Shown here: in pieces, positions 18,968 through 26,588 of the stretch
Layout: every line of letters starts with the position of its first letter
Numbering within the stretch: position 1 is the first letter of the stretch
Source of the DNA: Gracilibacillus caseinilyticus
GTDB lineage: Bacteria > Bacillota > Bacilli > Bacillales > Amphibacillaceae
DNA length: 64,000 bases
Direction of reading: 5' to 3'
Assembly (NCBI RefSeq): GCF_022919115.1
Contig: NZ_CP095072.1
Coordinates: forward strand, 2,728,001-2,792,000
The notes under the pieces: model-generated
The model's database searches: none
The model's input: only the letters and a program-made list of their open reading frames with translations
Told to the model about the DNA's origin: nothing
Position numbers and translations under genes: made by a program

Positions 18968-19521
18968 CTTTGCAGGTCTTGTAATGCCGGATATTCGTAT
19001 AATCTGCCTTCATAAATCAATTCAAGTCTGTCATGGCTGCGAAAATGATCCGGTGTTACCATAGCAGGTAAAGTATCCCACAATTGGATACCTGACCGGT
19101 AAAGAATTTCAGCGACAAATTGGGAACAAAAATAAGAATTACTGAATTCAATGGGTTCTTTTAAAGACACACCAATGACACCTAGAATGTTGTATAAAAA
19201 TTTCTGATCTTTTTTAATAAATACGTCCAGTATTCGTTTCATTTTGGAAAATTCCCGTTGCGTCACCTTTAGCCGATAAATCACGCAGGTAGTATTGGGA
19301 TAGCGGCTGTATGTACCTGTGAGAATATCTTCCTTTACAAACCCGCCATGCAAAGGGTTCGCAGGTTTTTTCCGTCCGAAACTGTACATTTCCTTCAAAT
19401 CCGGATCGAAGGAAAGAGAAGCATGATTATATGGCGCCTTTGTATAAGTTTTAATGACATTTGTAAAGAGTGTACCCGTATTGGATAACATAATATACAC
19501 ATATCGTTGTTCTGTCATCAT
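18955..19521 (-). CDS. YiiX/YebB-like papain-fold hydrolase
   Basis: A 188-residue protein with two separated motifs of the permuted NlpC/P60 (papain-like) group: KAPYNHASLSFD, holding a His, near residues 27-38, and SYFCSQFVAEILYRSG, holding the Cys, near 130-145. There is no signal peptide. Circularly permuted members of this fold act on amides or thioesters of lipids or peptidoglycan. Several close ATG and GTG starts exist (19527, 19521, 19518) and none has a strong ribosome binding site. The last 13 bases overlap the end of the convergent monooxygenase gene. Confidence 0.72.
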   Translation of the reverse strand: MMTEQRYVYIMLSNTGTLFTNVIKTYTKAPYNHASLSFDPDLKEMYSFGRKKPANPLHGGFVKEDILTGTYSRYPNTTCVIYRLKVTQREFSKMKRILDVFIKKDQKFLYNILGVIGVSLKEPIEFSNSYFCSQFVAEILYRSGIQLWDTLPAMVTPDHFRSHDRLELIYEGRLYEYPALQDLQSYEG

Positions 19522-19611
19522 GATCACCAGCTTTTTGCGAAAATTCTAGCCTTTTCATTATAACGTAAATACTGTAAAATGAATGCAGTTTTAAAAAAAT
19601 AGGTGATCATA

Positions 19612-20526
19612 TTGGGTGAAACGTACTGGATATTAATTGTAATAGGCTTGATCATGCTGGTGACTACCACTGTCTTTCATTTCGTTATGAAATGGCAATC
19701 TGCAAGGGATTTCTCATTAATCCGTTTTCGGATCAAGACGTGGTGGGGGATGTTTGGTATTTTTTGTGTGGCTACTTTATTTAATTCTACTATTTCGTTA
19801 TGTGCTATTATGGTGCTTAGTTACTTTGCTTTGAAGGAATACTTTTCCATGATGAAGACGAGAAAGTCAGATCGACGACTTTTTTTATGGGCGTATCTCA
19901 CAATTCCAATTCAATTTTATTGGATATACATTGGCTGGTATGGCATGTTTATTGTTTTCATTCCAATCTATGTTTTTTTATTTTTGCCATTACCAAGAAT
20001 CATTGGAAAAGGGACAATAGGCTTCTTGCGATCCGTTAGTGTCACACAATGGGGCTTAATGCTGATGGTATTTGGTCTAAGTCACCTTGCTTTCTTCTCG
20101 GTAGCATCACCGGAATATGGAGCAAACCTTGTATTGTATCTGATTATATTGACGCAAATTAATGATGTCGTACAATATCTGGTTTCTTTATATATTGGCA
20201 GAAAAAAAGTGGCTCCAACAGCAAATTCTTATATTACCTGGGAAGGTCTTGCGGCAGGTGTTATAGCCACAATGTTGACTGCTTATCTTATTTATCGTTT
20301 TGTAACCCCATTTGATCTTCCTTTCGCTGTTCTTATGGGGTTGTTAATAAGTGTAGTCGGCTATTTTGGCAGTTTGACGATTTCTGTACTAAAAAGGGAT
20401 CTATTGATCGGTAATAGGGAAAAAATGGAGCAGTTAAAAGGAAGGTATCTTCACCGAATCGACAGTTTAGCGTATACAGCGCCTGTCTTCTTTCATGTCG
20501 TACGATATTTTTTTGATTTTATGTAA
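19612..20526 (+). CDS. Phosphatidate cytidylyltransferase-like membrane protein
   Basis: A protein of about 304 residues with roughly seven or eight membrane segments. The C-terminal part has the CDP-alcohol-forming signature in the order QINDVVQYLVSLYIGRKK, ANSYITWEGLAAG and GSLTISVLKRDLLI, matching CdsA-family enzymes that make CDP-diacylglycerol from phosphatidate and CTP. It resembles the secondary YnbB-like paralogues rather than the canonical cdsA of the rseP-proS region. I favour a TTG start at 19612, spaced from AGGTGAT. Bidirectional terminator downstream. Confidence 0.78.
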   Translation: MGETYWILIVIGLIMLVTTTVFHFVMKWQSARDFSLIRFRIKTWWGMFGIFCVATLFNSTISLCAIMVLSYFALKEYFSMMKTRKSDRRLFLWAYLTIPIQFYWIYIGWYGMFIVFIPIYVFLFLPLPRIIGKGTIGFLRSVSVTQWGLMLMVFGLSHLAFFSVASPEYGANLVLYLIILTQINDVVQYLVSLYIGRKKVAPTANSYITWEGLAAGVIATMLTAYLIYRFVTPFDLPFAVLMGLLISVVGYFGSLTISVLKRDLLIGNREKMEQLKGRYLHRIDSLAYTAPVFFHVVRYFFDFM

Positions 20527-20548
20527 TAAGAAGCATACATCGATAACA

Positions 20549-20583
20549 CAAAAAAGGCATTGCTTAGTTCGATGCCTTTTTGA
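20549..20583. terminator. Bidirectional terminator
   Basis: AAAAAGGCAT (20551-20560) pairs with ATGCCTTTTT (20572-20581), between two convergent genes. Confidence 0.85.
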
Positions 20584-20586
20584 ATT

Positions 20587-20871
20587 TTAATGAACCATCA
20601 TAGAGCTGCTTGGGTATGTAAGATGTTGTTTCACATTATTAATAGCGGTTTTCGCATTAGGTCCTTCTACAATAATTTGTATTTCATTTCCTTCATTTAA
20701 TAAAAGAGAGAAGGTTACTAATTCCGTTAAATTGGTCAGTTCTACGATCTCATGATTGGCTAATAAATAGATGTCACCGTTGTAATTTTTTTGATAGGAG
20801 TGTATCGATATTGCTTCATTAACCGTTAATGTTTCCTGAAGTTGCAATTTTTCTGATAAAAATTCTTTCAT
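20587..20871 (-). CDS. HPr-fold-like small protein lacking the phosphorylatable His
   Basis: A 94-residue protein whose residues 20-85 line up with HPr: YQKNYNGDIYLLANHEIVEL is like the 'a-kf-sdi-l-yngk-v-lks' region, and NEGNEIQIIVEGPNAKTAINN is like 'kGaeItI-aeG-DadeAl--l'. The active-site segment GLHARPA is absent (TVNEAISIHS stands there), and no Ser matches the regulatory Ser46. If it is an HPr fold, it cannot be a normal PTS phosphocarrier. The ATG has a GGAGGAAAC site. Fold assignment is by eye and moderate. Confidence 0.6.
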   Translation of the reverse strand: MKEFLSEKLQLQETLTVNEAISIHSYQKNYNGDIYLLANHEIVELTNLTELVTFSLLLNEGNEIQIIVEGPNAKTAINNVKQHLTYPSSSMMVH

Positions 20872-21013
20872 GTTGTTTCCTCCTAGATAATTTGATAGTT
20901 AGTTATAACCCTTTTTGCTTTCGTTGAAACATACAAATTTAAATGGATTTACACAAGCCGATTATTATAAAAATGTCGACAGGTACTATATAATAGTATC
21001 TTAGTGATAAGGA

Positions 21014-22240
21014 GTGATAGGTATTAAAGAACAAGCTTTACATAACCCTACAGGAAAACAGCGACTTGGCCTTGCACTGCTTCTAGGGATGCTCGCGATG
21101 ATGGGGCCGTTTAATATTGATATGTACTTACCAAGCTTACCGCAAATTGCAGATGATTTAGATGCACGTACATCGATCGTGCAATTAAGTCTAACTGCCT
21201 GTCTGATTGGTCTGGCACTTGGTCAGTTAGTTATTGGTCCAATTAGTGATGCACAGGGACGTAGAAAGCCAATTATATTTTTTCTTTCGTTGTTTGCTGT
21301 GTTCTCACTGGTTTGTGCTATTGCGCCAAACATTTATGTGCTGATTGGTGCAAGATTTCTGCAAGGTTTTACTGGGTCTGCAGGGGTTGTTCTGTCTCGG
21401 GCTGTCGTTCGGGATGTTTTTGACGGAAGAGCATTGACACAATTTTTCTCTCTATTAATGGTCATTAATGCAACTGCTCCTATGATAGCGCCGATATCAG
21501 GCGGTGGTGTATTATTATTACCAAATGCGACTTGGCATACAATTTTTATTTTCTTATGTGCGTTGGGTATCGTTATGGTAACCATTACTGCATTTAAATT
21601 ACCAGAAACATTACCAGCAGAGAAGCGTTCTCCAAGTTCTATTTTAAAATCGGTGAAAACGATGGGAATGCTGATGAAAGATAAATCGTTTATAGGGTAC
21701 GCTATCGTTGTATGCTTTGTACAGGGTGGGACGTTTGCCTATGTATCTGGAACACCTTTTATCTATCAGGATTTATATCATGTTTCTCCACAAGTATTCA
21801 GTATTTTATTTGGGGTAAATGGTTTGGCGATTATTCTGGGGAGCTTTTTAGTTGGTAAATTAAGCGATCATTTCGCTGAAAGAAATCTGCTTAGAACGGG
21901 GGTTATCATTTCACTTTGTGCTAATACTGTATTGTTGTTAGCGACGATCTTTCATTGGCCATTGTATATGATTGTAATTCCACTGTTTTTCCATTTAAGT
22001 TCTGTTGGTATTATTCTGACAAGTAGTTTCTCGCTAGCAATGGCAAATCAAAAACAACGTGCAGGTACTGCCAGTGCGTTATTAGGTATGCTGCCTTTGT
22101 TAATGGGAGCATTGGTCTCCCCTCTGGTAGGGCTTGATGAAACAACAGCAGTGCCAATGGGGGCAGTATTATTTACGAATTCCTTTATTGGTGCTATTAT
22201 TTTCTTTTTATTTACGAAACCAGATATAAAACGGAGTTGA
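21014..22240 (+). CDS. Bcr/CflA family drug-resistance MFS transporter
   Basis: A protein of about 405-408 residues with twelve membrane segments. The N-terminus matches Bcr/CflA exporters: MMGPFNIDMYLPSLPQIADDL, then QLVIGPISDAQGRRKPI (motif A), RFLQGFTGSAGVVLSRAVVRD and INATAPMIAPISGG. The family exports bicyclomycin, chloramphenicol or sulphonamides by proton antiport. The start is odd: the best Shine-Dalgarno (AAGGAG, 21009-21014) overlaps the GTG at 21014 and is correctly spaced from an ATT at 21023. A terminator overlaps the stop codon. Confidence 0.9.
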   Translation: MIGIKEQALHNPTGKQRLGLALLLGMLAMMGPFNIDMYLPSLPQIADDLDARTSIVQLSLTACLIGLALGQLVIGPISDAQGRRKPIIFFLSLFAVFSLVCAIAPNIYVLIGARFLQGFTGSAGVVLSRAVVRDVFDGRALTQFFSLLMVINATAPMIAPISGGGVLLLPNATWHTIFIFLCALGIVMVTITAFKLPETLPAEKRSPSSILKSVKTMGMLMKDKSFIGYAIVVCFVQGGTFAYVSGTPFIYQDLYHVSPQVFSILFGVNGLAIILGSFLVGKLSDHFAERNLLRTGVIISLCANTVLLLATIFHWPLYMIVIPLFFHLSSVGIILTSSFSLAMANQKQRAGTASALLGMLPLLMGALVSPLVGLDETTAVPMGAVLFTNSFIGAIIFFLFTKPDIKRS

Positions 22241-22263
22241 TTTCTATCAACTCCGTTTTTTTG
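22227..22263 (+). terminator. Terminator overlapping the MFS stop codon
   Basis: AAAACGGAGTTGA (22228-22240) pairs with TCAACTCCGTTTTT (22247-22260); the TGA stop is inside the stem. Confidence 0.85.
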
Positions 22264-22315
22264 CAAATTCGGAAGTATAAAACTTTATCGGTGAAGAAGT
22301 TCGAGGATTTTAACT

Positions 22316-22783
22316 TTAGTATTCAATTTTATCTATTTTACTATCCCATAAATCGAAAGGAAGTTTTTCACTGTTTACATCGATTTTTCTCATATCTAAA
22401 CTTCTGCTTTCAATATCTAATGCAATTTGATCATAAATATATTGATCATCAAACCCTATTCTGGCAGCTTCTTCTCTTGTGTTATAGTAATAAACCACTT
22501 TGGGACGAGCCCAATAAATGGCTCCTAAACACATCGGGCAAGGCTCACAGCTTGTATAAATTTCACAATCTGTTAATTGATAATCGTTTAAGTTCTTACA
22601 TGCATCTCGTATCGCACTAATTTCTGCATGTGCAGATGGATCATTTGTAGATGTCACAACATTCGTTCCTTCTCCAACGATTACGTTATCCTTGACGACA
22701 ACTGCTCCAAAGGGACCTCCTTTATTTGCTTCTACACTTCCGAATGCAATTTCCAAGGCATGTTTCATAAATTCTTTTTTCAT
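22316..22783 (-). CDS. guaD: Guanine deaminase-like nucleoside deaminase
   Basis: A 155-residue cytidine-deaminase-fold protein. HAEISAIRDAC holds the first zinc ligand and the catalytic Glu (near residues 52-62), and TSCEPCPMCLGAIYWAR holds the two Cys ligands (near 80-96). The C-terminal half with VVYYYNTREEAARIGFDD and the ending DLWDSKIDKIEY match B. subtilis GuaD (156 residues), which makes xanthine from guanine. That would feed Xpt, encoded elsewhere in this window. The start at 22783 has GGGGGAAAGG upstream. Confidence 0.85.
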   Translation of the reverse strand: MKKEFMKHALEIAFGSVEANKGGPFGAVVVKDNVIVGEGTNVVTSTNDPSAHAEISAIRDACKNLNDYQLTDCEIYTSCEPCPMCLGAIYWARPKVVYYYNTREEAARIGFDDQYIYDQIALDIESRSLDMRKIDVNSEKLPFDLWDSKIDKIEY

Positions 22784-23044
22784 CTTCCTTTCCCCCTTAT
22801 AACCTATCATCATACTAAACTACTTATTATCATTATATGAATCATTTGTAATAAATGCTGACATAAAAATATCCAATTATCTCAATCTAATAATGATTCT
22901 TTAGATTAATCCCGGCCATTATAAGAGTTATTTACATAAGTCGACATATAGCTTATACTAAAAGAAAAAAACTTCAGAAAAAATTAGAAAATTGTAGAAA
23001 TCTTGATCCCGACATAGTATAATATATGCAGAAAGGACCTAGCA

Positions 23045-24202
23045 ATGAGAAATATTTATAGGTATGCGAACCTACTTAATGAAGAAAAAAGAACTACAGT
23101 ATGGTTTTTGTGGTTATTTTATATCATATTCTTTGGGTATGAAATTATTAATAATTTTATGTTACCACAGATTCCTTGGGGTAGGCTTCCTGAACAACAA
23201 AACTTTTTAGACGGTGTACTCTACATAGCTATCATTTCATTGTTACCAATAGCTATTTTCTTATTGAAAAAGGATCGTCCAACAAATGTTAAGTATATCA
23301 TTTTTTGTACTTATACTATTTTAAATTTATTAAGCGAACTAATTTATTATTTGAGTACAGATAATATTTATGCAAGTGGAAATATAGTTGAAATAGTTAT
23401 TATAATATTTTCTCCTATTTTTGTTAACAAAAGATTTTTCTATCTAGTAATACTTGGTACAATTAGCAAATTTGTAGTTGTTGGTTTAATCTTAAATGAT
23501 TCCGTTGTTTATTTACCTATAGTTATATTAATTTTACTGTCCATTGTAGCCTTTATTATTCTGAACAGATTTTTAGGGTATGTAGAAGCTTTTAAAGAAA
23601 CATATGATAAGCAATTAGAAGGTATTGTGAAAGGTGTCATAGCGACATTAGAATTAAAAGATCCATACACAAGAGGGCATAGTGAAAGAGTAGCGGAATA
23701 TGCTAATATTCTAGCAAAGGCTACTAAGTCACTGAATAGCAGTGATACAAAATATTTTTATTTTGCTTGTCTCTTGCATGATATCGGGAAAATACATATT
23801 CCGGATTCTATTCTGACTAAACCTGGTAGACTGACAAAAGCTGAATTCGATACTATTAAAGAACATCCTTCCGTTGGAGCTCAAGCAGTAAAACAAGTAG
23901 AAGGAATAAGTGAATATATTGCGGTTATTGAACAGCATCATGAAAGATGGGATGGAAATGGATATCCTTATGGTCTACAAGGAGAAGCAATAGATTATTT
24001 AGCTAGAATTACTTCAATTGCTGATGCATTTGATGCCATGACATCTTCCAGATCTTATCGTGATGCCATGCCTTTGGAGAAAGCGTATCAAAATATCATT
24101 GAAGGTAGTGGCACTCAGTTTGATCCGAATTTAGTGGAAATATTTAAAGATGTTTATCCAGACTGGGTCCGTTATCATACAAGCTATCAGGATTTAACTT
24201 AA
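23045..24202 (+). CDS. Membrane HD-GYP domain protein
   Basis: A 385-residue protein with about six membrane segments in the first 180 residues, followed by an HD-GYP phosphodiesterase domain. RGHSERVAEYANILA is near 211-225, LLHDIGK (the HD pair) near 243-249, and EQHHERWDGNGYPYGLQGE (the GYP motif) near 297-315, then TSIADAFDAMTSSRSYR. The ligand residues appear intact, so cyclic-di-GMP or related dinucleotide hydrolysis is plausible. Its stop lies only 33 bases before the ribosome binding site and ATG of the CWWCWW peptide gene, in the same direction, so the two may be cotranscribed. Confidence 0.9.
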   Translation: MRNIYRYANLLNEEKRTTVWFLWLFYIIFFGYEIINNFMLPQIPWGRLPEQQNFLDGVLYIAIISLLPIAIFLLKKDRPTNVKYIIFCTYTILNLLSELIYYLSTDNIYASGNIVEIVIIIFSPIFVNKRFFYLVILGTISKFVVVGLILNDSVVYLPIVILILLSIVAFIILNRFLGYVEAFKETYDKQLEGIVKGVIATLELKDPYTRGHSERVAEYANILAKATKSLNSSDTKYFYFACLLHDIGKIHIPDSILTKPGRLTKAEFDTIKEHPSVGAQAVKQVEGISEYIAVIEQHHERWDGNGYPYGLQGEAIDYLARITSIADAFDAMTSSRSYRDAMPLEKAYQNIIEGSGTQFDPNLVEIFKDVYPDWVRYHTSYQDLT

Positions 24203-24235
24203 AATCTAAATCTATTTGTAGAGGGGGGTTACTGC

Positions 24236-24310
24236 ATGAGGATTAAAAAACTACAAAAATTAAAAGCTACTTGCTGGTGGTGCTGGTGGGGAACAGGAAC
24301 TAAAATGTAA
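24236..24310 (+). CDS. 24-residue CWWCWW peptide, candidate RiPP or signalling precursor
   Basis: The frame begins at an ATG 7 bases after GAGGGGGG, one of the strongest ribosome binding sites in the window. The N-terminal half is Lys-rich (MRIKKLQKLKAT). It is followed by CWWCWWGTGTKM and a TAA. Four Trp and two Cys in six residues cannot be explained as a shadow of another gene, because both flanking genes end or start outside it. A hairpin with a T run overlaps the stop codon, and 49 bases later begins a membrane M50 peptidase with a PqqD-like N-terminus. The order of leader, core, attenuator and processing enzyme is usual for ribosomal peptide natural products. I do not recognise the family. 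Confidence 0.75.
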   Translation: MRIKKLQKLKATCWWCWWGTGTKM

Positions 24311-24338
24311 AAAGGGTGCTGTACTAGCATCCTTTTTT
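24309..24338 (+). terminator. Terminator/attenuator between the peptide and the M50 gene
   Basis: AAAAAGGGTGCT, loop GTACT, then AGCATCCTTTTTT form a stem with one G-T wobble. It lies right at the peptide stop and 20 bases before the M50 start. Partial termination here would give more peptide message than enzyme message. Confidence 0.85.
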
Positions 24339-24358
24339 ATTTAAAAGGATGATAAATT

Positions 24359-25546
24359 ATGAAACTATCATTTGATACAAAGATACTGTTACATGAGCTT
24401 CATTACCGTAAGGAGAAAAAACATTTTATCGTGGAGAAGAACAGTACAGGTGATTTTTATGAGATGCCTGAAATATGTATTGAAGCGATAGAGAAGATCA
24501 ACCAGCAACAATCACTTAAGAAAATTGAAGAAGACCTGATTTTGGCGTATCCCCAAGAAGAAGTCGATCTACTTTCCTTTGTGCAACAACTAATTGAGCT
24601 GGAACTTGTGAAAGAGGTAGATGGCGAAGAAGTATTTCATGACGGAATAAACCAAGCGGTAAGCGGATTTACCTGGTTACCGAGTAGCTTTGCTAGAATA
24701 CTTTTCAACAAAGCAACTATCCCCTTACTCCTGCTATTATTTCTCGTTAATTTATTGTTATTTATAACCGATCATCGTTTAATGCCCCATTATACAGATA
24801 TATTTCTGTTTCAATCGATGATTTCTAATATGGGATTATATATGCTTATTTCTCTAGTGTTAATCATTCTGCATGAACTTGGTCATATTCTTGCTCTTCG
24901 TTCCTATGATCTGCCTGCAAGTGTATCCGTAGGTCATCGAATGTATATTCTTGTGGTAGCAGAAACGGACTTAACAGCGGCTTGGAAATTAGAAGCACCA
25001 CAACGCTATCGTTTGTTTTTGGGAGGAATGTTTATCGATCAGCTGCTATTACTGGCGGCAATTCTTACCAAGCTATCAGTGCCGGCTGGGGAAGAACTGT
25101 TTGCAGGAATCATTTCTATCGTTATATTAGACATCTTTATTAAAACGATATATCAATGTTCCATTTACATGAAGACGGACCTCTATTACGTATTGGAAAA
25201 TGCAACGAGATGTTATAACTTAATGGAAAATGGTAAAAACGATTTGGCAAACTGGATTCCTTATTTAAAGAAAGATTCAACCACTGCTACATTTGAAGGG
25301 GAAGAAAAGATGGTAAGGATATATGGTATATTTTCCTTGATAGGTGTCTTATTTACCTTCAGTTTATTTGTTTTTTATTTTATACCTCAAGTGACATATA
25401 TATTGAAAACGACATTGCCACATTTAGTTGACCCTGTTGATAATCCTTACTTTTGGGATGCTGTTGCAATCGTTCTGCAACTGTTGATTATGGCCGGTTT
25501 ATTACTTTTCACTATTATTAAATCAAAAAAATCATCTTCCGTTTAG
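24359..25546 (+). CDS. Membrane M50-type metallopeptidase with PqqD-like N-terminal domain
   Basis: A 395-residue protein. Residues 1-90 look like a PqqD/RiPP-recognition winged helix (LHELHYRKEKKHFIVEKNST, then EMPEICIEAIEKINQQQSLKKIEEDL). Membrane segments follow at about 120-138 and 158-176, with the zinc motif HELGH at about 172-176. A further block with LFLGGMFIDQLLLLAAIL comes next, then YMKTDLYYVLENATRCYNL near 266-284, the third-ligand motif of peptide zinc metalloproteases of the YydH type. Two more C-terminal membrane segments end the protein. It lies 49 bases after the CWWCWW peptide, so processing or export of that peptide is the natural hypothesis. AAAGGATGA precedes the ATG. Confidence 0.82.
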   Translation: MKLSFDTKILLHELHYRKEKKHFIVEKNSTGDFYEMPEICIEAIEKINQQQSLKKIEEDLILAYPQEEVDLLSFVQQLIELELVKEVDGEEVFHDGINQAVSGFTWLPSSFARILFNKATIPLLLLLFLVNLLLFITDHRLMPHYTDIFLFQSMISNMGLYMLISLVLIILHELGHILALRSYDLPASVSVGHRMYILVVAETDLTAAWKLEAPQRYRLFLGGMFIDQLLLLAAILTKLSVPAGEELFAGIISIVILDIFIKTIYQCSIYMKTDLYYVLENATRCYNLMENGKNDLANWIPYLKKDSTTATFEGEEKMVRIYGIFSLIGVLFTFSLFVFYFIPQVTYILKTTLPHLVDPVDNPYFWDAVAIVLQLLIMAGLLLFTIIKSKKSSSV

Positions 25547-25614
25547 ACGAACGTAAGTTACTATTTTCTCGATCTTGAATCTACTGTAGTAAGGAACTGT
25601 AGAGGAGGGGGAAA

Positions 25615-26556
25615 ATGGATACTGCGAGAATCACCCCGTTCCGAGTGAAAACCAAGATGGAACAGATTGACAAGATTCCAGAAGGAATAAAAATGATCCG
25701 TGCACCCGCTAAATGGAAGAAAGGGTATAAGGGAAAAGGAGTAGTAACGGCCATTATCGATACTGGATGCCATACATCCCATCCTGATTTTAGCGGCAGA
25801 ATTATCGGAGTGCGAAATTTTACAAAAGATGGCGACGATCGCGATGTGACCGACTATAACGGGCATGGTACACATGTAGCTGGTACGGTTGCAGCTAATT
25901 TTAATAAAAAAGGTGTTGTGGGCGTGGCCCCGTTATCAAGACTGTTGATCTTAAAAGCATTTAATAATGAGGGTGATGGCAGGCTGGATGACATAATCAA
26001 TGCAATAGAATATGCGATTCATTGGCGTGGTCCGAGAAATGAAAAAGTTCGTATTATTTCTCTGTCATGTGGTACAACAGTTAAAGATGCCAGATTGCAC
26101 CTTTCCATTCGAAGAGCTATTGCTAATAATATTATGGTTATTTGCGCTGCTGGTAATGAGGGGGACGGATACGTTAGAACGGATGAAAGAGTTTACCCAG
26201 GTTATTATAGCGAAGTAGTGCAAGTAGGTGCGGTTGACTTTAATGCCAATATGGCAGGATTTACGAATACAAATGATCAAATAGATCTGGTAGCTCCAGG
26301 TGTAGATATTGTCTCGACGTATTTAGATGATAAGTATGCAACCTTGTCTGGAACATCAATGGCAACACCGCATGTAGCAGGTGCAGCTGTGCTATTGATT
26401 GAACAGATGGAAAAAGAATTTGGACGGGCGCTCTCCGAACCAGAAATATATGCACAGTTGGTTAAATCTACTATGTCTATACGATACAGTAAAAGAGTGG
26501 AAGGTAATGGTCTGATTATGCTGGATGTTGAACAACAAGATTATTATCCACACTAA
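25615..26556 (+). CDS. ispA: Intracellular subtilisin-like serine protease (Isp type)
   Basis: A 313-residue S8 protease without signal peptide. The catalytic triad is Asp in AIIDTGC (about 49), His in GHGTHVAGT (about 84) and Ser in LSGTSMATPHVAG (about 248). The short N-terminal prosegment (ITPFRVKTKMEQIDKIPEGI) replaces the LIPY-type inhibitory motif of B. subtilis IspA, and AAGNEGDG and VAPGVDIVSTY also match. Isp enzymes degrade cytoplasmic proteins in stationary phase. It starts 68 bases after the M50 gene with GAGGAGGGGG upstream. It could share the peptide operon but is also common on its own. Bidirectional terminator downstream. Confidence 0.9.
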   Translation: MDTARITPFRVKTKMEQIDKIPEGIKMIRAPAKWKKGYKGKGVVTAIIDTGCHTSHPDFSGRIIGVRNFTKDGDDRDVTDYNGHGTHVAGTVAANFNKKGVVGVAPLSRLLILKAFNNEGDGRLDDIINAIEYAIHWRGPRNEKVRIISLSCGTTVKDARLHLSIRRAIANNIMVICAAGNEGDGYVRTDERVYPGYYSEVVQVGAVDFNANMAGFTNTNDQIDLVAPGVDIVSTYLDDKYATLSGTSMATPHVAGAAVLLIEQMEKEFGRALSEPEIYAQLVKSTMSIRYSKRVEGNGLIMLDVEQQDYYPH

Positions 26557-26587
26557 AAAAATCGAGCAGCAACTGCTCGATTTTTTC
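26555..26587. terminator. Bidirectional terminator
   Basis: AAAAAAATCGAGCAG pairs with CTGCTCGATTTTTT around a 3-base loop, between convergent ispA and the aeRF1-type gene. Confidence 0.9.
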
Positions 26588-26588
26588 T

